From the IMG/VR virus record IMGVR_UViG_3300023184_009676, positions 1-64,000 of that record: a stretch of 64,000 bases of DNA; one strand, written 5' to 3'. Both the position numbers and the translations under genes were made by a program. The stretch is from a virus. Of this stretch, positions 8,517-15,772 are shown one piece after another (position 1 is the stretch's first letter; each line of letters starts with the position of its first letter). Below the pieces are notes generated by a model, which worked only from the letters and a program-made list of their open reading frames with translations, was not told the origin of the DNA and ran no database searches.

Positions 8517-9197
8517 ATGTCAGTTAATCGTGGGCCAAAAATTGTTAGAGATGGGTTGGTATTGTGCTTGGATGCCGCCGATAAAAATTCTTATTCTGGC
8601 GCAGGAACAGTTTGGAAAGATTTAAGCAGTTTAAATAATAACGGAACTCTTACAAATGGCCCTACTTATAGTAGCATTAATAATGGTTCTGTAGTATTTG
8701 ATGGAGTTGATGATTATGTTCCTTTTGTTTCTAACCCTTCATTAACAAATCAAATAACTGTCGAAGCATGGATCAATTTAAGTGCCCCATCACCTAATGC
8801 AAATGGATGCGTGCTTGGCAGAGAGGGCTCATATAGATTAATATACAATACAACTAGTTTCACTTGGGTTTGTGCTACTATTAATAATGCATGGTATACT
8901 GCGGGAACTAATATTCAGCCATCTTTTTCAACAACAAATGGCATATGTAATGTAGTTGGAACATATGATGGTTCAAAAAATAGTGTTTATATAAATGGGG
9001 CTTTAGCAACTACTGGAAGCGCCATATCTGGAAATATATTAACTGCTGGAACTTATTATTTATTTAGAAACGATTCAGCAAATATATCTTATGGAAAAGG
9101 AAATTTATATTCACATAGAATATATAATAGGGGATTATCTTCTTCTGAAGTTTTACAAAACTATAATGCCACAAAAGGGAGGTTTAATTTAGTATGA
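8517..9197 (+). CDS. LamG/concanavalin-A-like lectin protein, copy 1
   Basis: A 226-aa protein with the Laminin_G_3 type jelly roll: an opening GLVLCLDAADKNSYSGAGT, a central VVFDGVDDYV strand, an AWI...S segment and the closing SHRIYNRGLSSSEVLQNYN. Such domains bind carbohydrates; in phages they serve as receptor-binding or decorating proteins. I chose the ATG at 8517 because GGAGG (8500-8504) is 12 bases upstream, whereas the in-frame TTG at 8505 would touch that site. It is the first of three tandem paralogues, and its stop overlaps the next start as ATGA. Confidence 0.85.
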   Translation: MSVNRGPKIVRDGLVLCLDAADKNSYSGAGTVWKDLSSLNNNGTLTNGPTYSSINNGSVVFDGVDDYVPFVSNPSLTNQITVEAWINLSAPSPNANGCVLGREGSYRLIYNTTSFTWVCATINNAWYTAGTNIQPSFSTTNGICNVVGTYDGSKNSVYINGALATTGSAISGNILTAGTYYLFRNDSANISYGKGNLYSHRIYNRGLSSSEVLQNYNATKGRFNLV

Positions 9198-9874
9198 GAT
9201 ATGGGCCCTCAATAGTTAAAAATGGATTGGTATTATGTTTGGATGCTGCCGATAGGAATTCTTATTCTGGCACTGGAACAGTTTGGAAAGATATTAGCGC
9301 CAATAATAATAGTGCAACATTAGCTGCTGGTCCAGGTTATAGTTTTTCTAATGGTGGATATTTTACTTTTAATGGAAGCACTCAATATGCATTGGTTAAT
9401 AATTCAATAATATCTTCTGTAACAAATAGTTCTATATTTATATGGTTTTATCCAACTGCAGCAGGTCAAATTATTAGTGAATTAGGGCAATCTGCCATTA
9501 ACACCAGCTATCATGATTCTAATATAGAGATATCATCAGGCGGGGTCATTTCATTTTCTTGTTGGCATGGATCTTTAACTAATAAAGTTACTTCAGCGCA
9601 ATCTTTTAATTCTTGGTATTATTTAGGGTTTAGTTATTCTGGTACTTTATTGACTGCATATATAAATGGGATAAGTGTAGGTACAACCACATTTACTAGG
9701 AGTGGTCCAGGTTCTTTATATTATGGATTATGCGCTACTGACACTACAAATATGGGAACATTAGGATATGGTGCGGGAAGCATGGGAAATTTTAAAGTTT
9801 ACAATAGAGGTTTATCTGCATCAGAAGTTTTGCAAAACTATAACGCCTTAAAAGGGAGATTTAAATCGTTATGA
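9194..9874 (+). CDS. LamG/concanavalin-A-like lectin protein, copy 2
   Basis: A 226-aa paralogue of the previous gene with the same opening (GLVLCLDAADRNSYSGTGT) and closing (VYNRGLSASEVLQNYN) and a diverged middle, as expected if the binding face is under diversifying selection. It starts inside the stop of copy 1 (ATGA overlap) and its own stop overlaps the start of copy 3 in the same way, so the three are translationally coupled. No signal peptide is present, so it is presumably a virion component. Confidence 0.85.
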   Translation: MRYGPSIVKNGLVLCLDAADRNSYSGTGTVWKDISANNNSATLAAGPGYSFSNGGYFTFNGSTQYALVNNSIISSVTNSSIFIWFYPTAAGQIISELGQSAINTSYHDSNIEISSGGVISFSCWHGSLTNKVTSAQSFNSWYYLGFSYSGTLLTAYINGISVGTTTFTRSGPGSLYYGLCATDTTNMGTLGYGAGSMGNFKVYNRGLSASEVLQNYNALKGRFKSL

Positions 9875-10536
9875 GCGGCAGAACTGGACCTAACATTGTT
9901 CGCAATGGTTTAATTTTTGAACTTGATGCTGCTGATAAAAACAGCTATCCTGGCGCCGGAACACTGTGGAAAAATTTAGCCTCAAACACTTACAATGGCA
10001 CCTTAACAAATGGTCCAACATATAGTAGTGCCAATAATGGATCAATTGTTTTTGATGGAGTTGATGATAGAGTAATAATTTCTCCAAGTATTTCCATGCC
10101 AAGCAGCTATACAATACAAGCTTGGTTTCAAAAAAATGCACTTAATGTATATGATCCAATATTAGCTGAAGCAAATTCTGCTGATGGATTTTGGATAGAT
10201 TCAAATTTATTAGCATGTTATTTTAATAGCGCTACGTATGTTATTTATGGAAATTCAAGTTTATCATTAAATAAATGGTATAATGTTTGCGTGTCTATGA
10301 ATAATTTAGGATCTTCTTATATTATAAATATGTATATAAATGGAATTTTAGATAAAACATATACAGGTGTGGGTTCTGTTACTACTTTTTTCCCAGCAGA
10401 TTCTATTGGTAGTGATGGATTTGGTGATACAATGAATGGAAAAATAGCTTGTGATCTTGCTTATAACCGCGTATTGACAGATTCAGAAATTTTACAAAAT
10501 TATAATGCAACCAAAGGCAGATTTAATTTACAATAA
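9871..10536 (+). CDS. LamG/concanavalin-A-like lectin protein, copy 3
   Basis: A 221-aa third tandem copy: GLIFELDAADKNSYPGAGT at the start, SIVFDGVDDRV in the middle and AYNRVLTDSEILQNYN at the end. The Ca2+/sugar-binding side cannot be judged from sequence alone. The start lies in the ATGA overlap with copy 2. The constant ends and variable centres of the three copies fit a lectin family that was duplicated and then diversified for different glycans. Confidence 0.85.
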   Translation: MSGRTGPNIVRNGLIFELDAADKNSYPGAGTLWKNLASNTYNGTLTNGPTYSSANNGSIVFDGVDDRVIISPSISMPSSYTIQAWFQKNALNVYDPILAEANSADGFWIDSNLLACYFNSATYVIYGNSSLSLNKWYNVCVSMNNLGSSYIINMYINGILDKTYTGVGSVTTFFPADSIGSDGFGDTMNGKIACDLAYNRVLTDSEILQNYNATKGRFNLQ

Positions 10537-10540
10537 ATAT

Positions 10541-10798
10541 ATGTACCAAAAAAGACAATTTATGATCTTTAATGTTTCTGAACTAGAAACAATTGATTTT
10601 AGCGAGGTATTAGAGTCTTCTGCTGAAACAGTAAGAAAAAGCGTTGATGGGACCAAAACATTTGTTAAATGGGAGTCAGAAGATGACTCTATACCCCCTT
10701 CAGTAGATATTTTGTTAACAAAAGAAGGTCCTTATACTTATGATGAGATAGTTAGTATTTTGGATACCAGTGAATGGTCGCTCCGTATTATAGTGTAA
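10541..10798 (+). CDS. Small conserved phage protein, function unknown
   Basis: An 85-aa protein from the ATG at 10541 (MYQKRQFMIFNVSELETI...). I have seen this pattern in tailed phages of aquatic origin: a Y-x-R-x-F-x-IFNVSE start, then ESSAETVRKSVDGTKTFVKW and KEGPYTYDEI. Its function is not known to me. The in-frame ATGs at 10505 and 10562 are alternatives; I prefer 10541 because the family start includes the aromatic/basic residues before IFNV. It lies after the lectin genes and ends 10 bases before the next start. Confidence 0.7.
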   Translation: MYQKRQFMIFNVSELETIDFSEVLESSAETVRKSVDGTKTFVKWESEDDSIPPSVDILLTKEGPYTYDEIVSILDTSEWSLRIIV

Positions 10799-10800
10799 TT
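10793..10800 (+). promoter_or_regulatory. GTGTAATT motif before the gene at 10809
   Basis: GTGTAATT ends 8 bases before the ATG at 10809. It overlaps the stop codon of the previous gene, so the motif is kept even where there is almost no intergenic space. Confidence 0.4.
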
Positions 10801-10808
10801 AAATTTAT

Positions 10809-11870
10809 ATGTCAAATATTGTCTTATATCCAGGTTCAGGGATTTTGGAGTTCAATACAGGTGTTGCAGGGCAGTCTGTATTAGATAACTCTTTAACTGG
10901 AGCATCCCGCTTTTTTTTTAACAGCGGGGAGATTAATTTGACAAATTATGCAACTGGCAATTTAAATAGATTTACTATAGATGGTTCCCAAGGCAGACTT
11001 TTTCTTATTGATGACCAATTGTCAGGTAGTTTATTTAGCGTCAATACAATTGCTGGTTTACCAGTGGTTGAGGCTTTTAGTGACAATACAGTAACTTTGG
11101 GTCAATATGGTAAATATGATTTAGTTGTTACTGGAAATGCAGTTGGAATTGGAGCACTCCCAGATACAGGGTCGCAAAAGTTATGCGTATCTTTAAGTGG
11201 CATAACTCCTTATGTTTTGCCATCTAATCCATTGTGTGTGGTTGGTAGTGGAAATACTTATGTTCAGATAAATATTCAAAACCGCGCAACTGGTAATAAT
11301 GCTTCAACAGATTTAATTATTACTGCAAATGATGGAACAGATAGCTCTTACTATCTTGATCTTGGATTAAATAACGTAGGATACAATCAAGCTGCATATG
11401 GGAATGTTTCTGGGCATGACGGATATTTATATGTTAATGGGGGTAATTTAACAGTTGGTACTCAAACTGTTGGAACGGCAGTTGAAATTCATGCAGGTGG
11501 TACAGCAGACGCAGACCAAGTTGCTAATTTAAATGCTACTGGAATTTGGTTCAAGCCAGTTACAACATTTATAAGTGGTTTAAATTTAAGTGGTTGTTTA
11601 GGTTTCTCATCCCAAACTTCTGCTTCTAGTTTTACTCTTGGTAACAATCCATTTTATGTCCATACTGGCGCCGCCGCAACATGGACGCTACCAACAATTG
11701 CAAGTACAAGTGGCCGCACTTATTTAATTAAAAACAAAGGGTCAGGATTAACCCTTTCTGGGAATGGTTCTGATACTCTTTATTCCTATAAAGCAACAGG
11801 AGTTTTTGTGTTAAATTCTGGAGATGCTAGTATAATTGTTAATGATGGCACAAATTGGTCAATTTTCTAA
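10809..11870 (+). CDS. Tail fibre / structural protein
   Basis: A 353-aa beta-rich protein (starts MSNIVLYPGSGILEFNTG) with repeated short strands rich in Gly, Thr and Asn. The C-terminal third, around TWTLPTIASTSGRTYLIKNKGSGLTLSGNGSDT to the end at SIIVNDGTNWSIF, resembles the capping domain found at the end of many phage fibre proteins (roughly residues 290-353). It has no signal peptide. Its neighbours on both sides are fibre, lectin or secreted proteins. Assigned as a virion-surface protein from composition and context. Confidence 0.65.
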   Translation: MSNIVLYPGSGILEFNTGVAGQSVLDNSLTGASRFFFNSGEINLTNYATGNLNRFTIDGSQGRLFLIDDQLSGSLFSVNTIAGLPVVEAFSDNTVTLGQYGKYDLVVTGNAVGIGALPDTGSQKLCVSLSGITPYVLPSNPLCVVGSGNTYVQINIQNRATGNNASTDLIITANDGTDSSYYLDLGLNNVGYNQAAYGNVSGHDGYLYVNGGNLTVGTQTVGTAVEIHAGGTADADQVANLNATGIWFKPVTTFISGLNLSGCLGFSSQTSASSFTLGNNPFYVHTGAAATWTLPTIASTSGRTYLIKNKGSGLTLSGNGSDTLYSYKATGVFVLNSGDASIIVNDGTNWSIF

Positions 11871-11876
11871 TATTTT

Positions 11877-12398
11877 ATGAATAAATTAAAAGTGTTTTTA
11901 GTAGTGCTGTTCTTGGGGGTATTTTCTTTAATTGGAGCTCAGTACTTAATGGACTTTGACTATGGTAATATTAGTAGCGACGGGAGTGGAAATATTAATG
12001 CATCAACAATAAATATAAATAGTGCCTTTATCATCAGAAACAATGCCACAGTCCCAACATTAGTTCAAAATGTTAGCAGCTCACTTGTTTCATCATCTTC
12101 ATTAACTGGAAACGACGGTTTGATGCAATTGACTTATACTTGTACAATATCGGGTCAAGCCAGTACTTCCAACTATTTTACAATTACTCTGGGAGGGGCC
12201 GCAACTTCCACAAATTCATTAATTGTGATTCCTTGCCCTAATACTACAACAAATGGCGCAAGTTTAGCGACTGGCAATGCGACAATAAATCGTTTACTTG
12301 TCACGGCTAGTTCAAATTCTTTTCTATTAAGTACTGGCCCATCTCTCCCCGCAATTTCAGCCACTCACGGTTTAGCGATTCGAGTATTTCGACAATAA
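11877..12398 (+). CDS. Secreted beta-rich protein, tandem copy 1
   Basis: A 173-aa protein with a clear signal peptide: a short basic start (MNKLK), a hydrophobic stretch to about residue 20, and a predicted cleavage GA|QY leaving Gln at +1. The mature part has low charge and is rich in Thr, Asn and Ser, with two Cys (in YTC and IPC) that could pair. It ends LAIRVFRQ. It lies 6 bases after a fibre gene and 17 bases before a paralogue that is about 70% identical by eye. The export signal argues against an ordinary cytoplasmically assembled virion part. I do not recognise the family. Confidence 0.75.
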   Translation: MNKLKVFLVVLFLGVFSLIGAQYLMDFDYGNISSDGSGNINASTININSAFIIRNNATVPTLVQNVSSSLVSSSSLTGNDGLMQLTYTCTISGQASTSNYFTITLGGAATSTNSLIVIPCPNTTTNGASLATGNATINRLLVTASSNSFLLSTGPSLPAISATHGLAIRVFRQ

Positions 12399-12415
12399 AT
12401 TAGAATATAAAATTT

Positions 12416-12937
12416 ATGAATAAATTAAAAGTATTTTTAGTGGTGTTATTTTTTGGAGCATTTTCCTTAATTGGTGCCCAATATTTAATGAATTTTGATT
12501 ATGGTAATATTACTAGTGATGGGACTGGAAATATTACTGCGTCAGCAATAAATTTTAATAATGCTTTTAGGATCAGAGCCAATACTACAGCCCCAACGCT
12601 AGTTCAAAATGTCAATAATACGGCGGTTACATCGTCTTCTTTAACTGGAAATGATGCTGTAATGCAGCTAACTTATACTTGTGCGGCGTTAACTCAACCT
12701 ACTGTATCCAATTATTTTACAATTACTTTAGCGGGAGCAGCAACTTCAACAAATTCATTAATTATAATTCCATGCTCTAATAGTACAACAAATGGCGCAA
12801 ATTTAGCAACTGCCAATGCAACACTAAACCGCTTGCTCGTTACAGCTAGTTCAAATTCTTTTATATTAACCGTTGGCGCATCTGCCCCAACTGCATCAGT
12901 CACTCATGGTTTAGCAATTCAAGTATTCCGACAATAA
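12416..12937 (+). CDS. Secreted beta-rich protein, tandem copy 2
   Basis: A 173-aa paralogue of the gene before it, equal in length and aligning without gaps by eye. It has the same signal peptide type (MNKLKVFLVVLFFGAFSLIG, then A|Q) and the same two Cys positions. Differences are concentrated in the mature beta strands (for example NFDYGNITSDGTGN against DFDYGNISSDGSGN). The next gene begins 4 bases later. As with copy 1, the function is unknown; export to the periplasm or cell surface is inferred from the signal sequence. Confidence 0.75.
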   Translation: MNKLKVFLVVLFFGAFSLIGAQYLMNFDYGNITSDGTGNITASAINFNNAFRIRANTTAPTLVQNVNNTAVTSSSLTGNDAVMQLTYTCAALTQPTVSNYFTITLAGAATSTNSLIIIPCSNSTTNGANLATANATLNRLLVTASSNSFILTVGASAPTASVTHGLAIQVFRQ

Positions 12938-12941
12938 AATT

Positions 12942-13490
12942 ATGTCATCATTTGATAGCACAATTAGACTTAGGCAGCTCAATTCTTCTGAATTGTCTGG
13001 ATATATTTCTTTGGTTTGCCAAAGTTTATTATCGGGTGTCACAGGCATTCAAACTGGAAATTTAACTGGCGCATTTTATCCTTTAAATGGCAATCCTAGT
13101 GGATTTGTAGTTTCTGGTCAAACTGGAGTTTTTATGACCCAGTCAAATTTAAATAGCCTTTATTCTCAAACAATTTCATACGTTGCTGCAAATTATTATC
13201 CTGTTTCAAATCCAAGCGGCTATATTTCTAGTGCCACCATTCCTGCAATTTTATCTTTTGTTACAGGATGCTCAAGCGGCGTAAGCAGCGAATTTGTTCC
13301 TTTTTATTCTGGTGGCGCTCCATATACCTTTTCAAATACTCCAAGGGTAGTTTGCTCATTTCAAAATGCAATAGATTCTAATGTATACGCCACTTCATTA
13401 GGCAATATTTTACCATATGGATTTTATATAAATTATAGCCAGCCAATTGCGCAGAGTGGATATTATTTAAATGTCGTTTCAACATTATAA
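12942..13490 (+). CDS. Short fibre: shared anchor plus lectin-like tip
   Basis: A 182-aa protein. Residues 1-100 copy the anchor of the giant fibre at 3173 (MSSFDSTIRLRQLNSSELSGY, NPSGF, SQTGVF, LNSLYSQT). The last ~80 residues (TPRVVCSFQN to the end at YLNVVSTL) resemble the H-type-lectin / gp53-like beta domain that often caps phage fibres. It ends in TAA, and only one codon later an ATG in the same frame opens the next fibre gene. The shared anchor indicates that this protein and the giant fibre dock to the same place on the tail, either alternatively or together. Confidence 0.7.
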   Translation: MSSFDSTIRLRQLNSSELSGYISLVCQSLLSGVTGIQTGNLTGAFYPLNGNPSGFVVSGQTGVFMTQSNLNSLYSQTISYVAANYYPVSNPSGYISSATIPAILSFVTGCSSGVSSEFVPFYSGGAPYTFSNTPRVVCSFQNAIDSNVYATSLGNILPYGFYINYSQPIAQSGYYLNVVSTL

Positions 13491-13493
13491 CCT

Positions 13494-15056
13494 ATGATAA
13501 GTTTATTCCAAAATGCAAAAATAGGCATCATTGATACAAGTGGTCAAATTGTTAATAGTACCAGCGGCAATGTATCTTTTGCTGCCAGACCATTTGTAAA
13601 TGGAACTGGACTTTTATTAAGCGGCGAAGCTGCGCCTTCTGGAATTTATGGTTCTCAATGGACCACAACTGGATCAAAAATTTATTATAATTCAGGTAAT
13701 ATTGGCGTAAATAATTCTAATCCACTTTATAAATTAGACATCTCTGGAACAATTGGAAACAGTAATGGCGGTCTTAATTTTGCAACTTCTGGAATTCAAT
13801 TATTAGTTACTGGGGGCACAAATAGCGGAGTAAATACTGGCATAATTGGCATTTGGATTTCTGGGGTTTCGCCTAGTATACCAAATCCCTATACTGGCGT
13901 ACCTCAAATAGGTTGGATTGCTCAATTCCCAAATGATTTAACATTGCCAAATAGAATAGCCAGAGTAACTGGTAGCGAATTTGCAAATACATCATATTGG
14001 AGAATATACTTTGATTCTTCTTTTGTAATTAGCTATCCACACACATATTACTCTAATCCAAATGTTAATATTATTCCTTATGGCGGTGGAAATGTTGGCA
14101 TAGCAAATAATAATCCTCAATATACTCTTGATGTGAGTGGAATGGGTAATTTTTCAAGTGGATTGTATGTTAATAGAAATCCTGTATCAACTGGGGAACC
14201 AATCGCCATTTCTTTAAGCGGCAGTGTTGTATTATTAACTGGCGGGCAAAATGTGACGGGAGCTAAAACTTTTAATGATGCAGTTATTTTAAGTGGAACA
14301 GCGGGACCCAATTCAATTACTCTTTCTGGAAATGGAACTGCCGTTTTTTCTAATGGAGCTGGGGCTTATTCAAATTTTTTACCAGGAGTATTTACTGTAA
14401 ATGATAATGCGGGCAGCATTCTTTCATTTGGTAATACTGCGGGCGGAGGGAGTCTTAGTGTTCAATCTGATGCAACTTTTTCAAAACGTCCAATTGTAAA
14501 TGGAACAGGAGTATTACTAGTTGGAGAGGCAGTAAGTCAGTGGGGATCATATGGTAGCGCGATTTATTATGACGCTGGATCAGTAGGCATTGGTACAGCC
14601 ACTCCATCTTACACTCTTGATGTCAATGGTTTTGTAAACACAAATAATGGATATAAAATATATGACGCAACTAATGACTTTACATGGACATTAAGTTACG
14701 GCGATCCTTATTTATCTTTTGACGCTCCAGATTCTGCAAACTTATTAACTTTATTAAATGGTAGCCCAGGGACCGTTGGAATAAATACTTACTCTCCCTC
14801 TTCATCTTATGCTCTTGATGTTAATGGATCAATACATTGCAACGGAAAAATAACTGCAGTTGGCGGCGTTGATCCGCCCTATGTTTTATTTGACTTAAAT
14901 ACAAGACAATCTGTCAAAATAAGAGTCTTGGCAGAAGTACCCATTGATAAACAATCTGGGGCAGCACAATTTTGGAACTTAGATACAAAAAAGATGGAAG
15001 TCTATATTGCATCTGAAGACAAATTTTATGACTTGAATGGCAATTTATTACAATAG
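13494..15056 (+). CDS. Tail fibre shaft and tip protein
   Basis: A 520-aa fibre. It lacks the anchor and starts directly with shaft-type sequence (MISLFQNAKIGIIDTSGQIV). Modules of the kind RPxVNGTGxLLxGEA and LYKLDISGTIGNSNG recur and are shared with the giant fibre at 3173. The C-terminal ~70 residues form a different domain (YVLFDLNTRQSVKIRVLAEV ... DKFYDLNGNLLQ). It is in the same frame as the preceding anchor-lectin gene, separated by TAA and one codon, so readthrough could supply an anchor. It ends in TAG. Confidence 0.7.
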   Translation: MISLFQNAKIGIIDTSGQIVNSTSGNVSFAARPFVNGTGLLLSGEAAPSGIYGSQWTTTGSKIYYNSGNIGVNNSNPLYKLDISGTIGNSNGGLNFATSGIQLLVTGGTNSGVNTGIIGIWISGVSPSIPNPYTGVPQIGWIAQFPNDLTLPNRIARVTGSEFANTSYWRIYFDSSFVISYPHTYYSNPNVNIIPYGGGNVGIANNNPQYTLDVSGMGNFSSGLYVNRNPVSTGEPIAISLSGSVVLLTGGQNVTGAKTFNDAVILSGTAGPNSITLSGNGTAVFSNGAGAYSNFLPGVFTVNDNAGSILSFGNTAGGGSLSVQSDATFSKRPIVNGTGVLLVGEAVSQWGSYGSAIYYDAGSVGIGTATPSYTLDVNGFVNTNNGYKIYDATNDFTWTLSYGDPYLSFDAPDSANLLTLLNGSPGTVGINTYSPSSSYALDVNGSIHCNGKITAVGGVDPPYVLFDLNTRQSVKIRVLAEVPIDKQSGAAQFWNLDTKKMEVYIASEDKFYDLNGNLLQ

Positions 15057-15083
15057 GAATCTTATTTATTAAAAAATTAAATT

Positions 15084-15091
15084 GTGTAATA
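15084..15091 (+). promoter_or_regulatory. GTGTAATA late-promoter-like motif
   Basis: GTGTAATA ends 10 bases before the ATG at 15102, in a very A/T-rich 45-base gap. Confidence 0.5.
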
Positions 15092-15101
15092 TAATAATAT
15101 T

Positions 15102-15353
15102 ATGAACATTGAACCAAAAATAGTAACAGATACAAAAACCGTCACCTCATCATTCTCACTCTCTAAATTGAATGATTCTCATGTGACCATGGATGACCCA
15201 ATGAGAAAAACATTGAGAATTCAGTTGGTTGAGGCTATGCCACCCCAAAACGTAATCATTTCTGGTGAAGAATATGATTCTTTGGGTCAATGGACTGATG
15301 AATCATTGAGCGCCTTTCTGGTCGCTAAATATGGTCTTGTAGCTGCTTCCTAA
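15102..15353 (+). CDS. Hypothetical 83-aa protein
   Basis: A small, hydrophilic protein (starts MNIEPKIVTDTKTVTSSFSL) with a conserved-looking centre, MRKTLRIQLVEAMPPQNVIISGEEYDSL in outline, and an acidic/aromatic C-terminal part. No motif was recognised. It has its own GTGTAATA motif and is followed by another gene with the same motif, so it looks like an independently transcribed late gene within the fibre region. Confidence 0.6.
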   Translation: MNIEPKIVTDTKTVTSSFSLSKLNDSHVTMDDPMRKTLRIQLVEAMPPQNVIISGEEYDSLGQWTDESLSAFLVAKYGLVAAS

Positions 15354-15390
15354 GTCTTTTAAAATATTAGAAAAACAATATCCATTTGCC

Positions 15391-15398
15391 GTGTAATA
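15391..15398 (+). promoter_or_regulatory. GTGTAATA late-promoter-like motif
   Basis: GTGTAATA ends 7 bases before the ATG at 15406, the same spacing as before the genes at 3173 and 19908. Confidence 0.5.
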
Positions 15399-15405
15399 TA
15401 CTTAT

Positions 15406-15768
15406 ATGGCAAATGTATATGATATTTCAATAGATCAAGGCTCCAGTTTAAACTTAACCTTAACAGCGACAGACTCGGCTGGGGCTTATTTAAATCTCTC
15501 TGGATATGCTGCCAGAGGCAAGATTAAGTATGGTTATGGTTCTACCGGTTATTTGCTTGATATCAATCCCACCGTTGATTCTAGTTACGTTAGCGGATTA
15601 ATTAATATTTCTCTTAGTGCAACCAGTACTTCTCTGCTTCCCATCACAAAAGCAGTCTATGACATAGAAGTTTATACTACGGGAACAATTGGAGCAATTG
15701 CCAGTGGCTATACTTTTAAAGTACTAAAGGGATACGCCGATGTTTCCCCAGAAGTAACAACAAGTTAA
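15406..15768 (+). CDS. Phage virion protein with beta-sandwich (BppU-N-like) domain
   Basis: A 120-aa protein of a type widespread in tailed phages. The start motif xVYDISIDQGSSLNLTLTATD is followed by LNLSGYAARGKI, then AxYDIEVYTTG and a final VLKGYADVSPEVT. This layout (QG, then LTGYxAR, then YDxE, then a V.S.EVT end) is typical of baseplate/tail-associated beta-sandwich domains that help anchor fibres. It stands 4 bases before a collagen-like fibre gene, which supports a fibre-attachment role. Confidence 0.7.
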   Translation: MANVYDISIDQGSSLNLTLTATDSAGAYLNLSGYAARGKIKYGYGSTGYLLDINPTVDSSYVSGLINISLSATSTSLLPITKAVYDIEVYTTGTIGAIASGYTFKVLKGYADVSPEVTTS

Positions 15769-15772
15769 ACTT

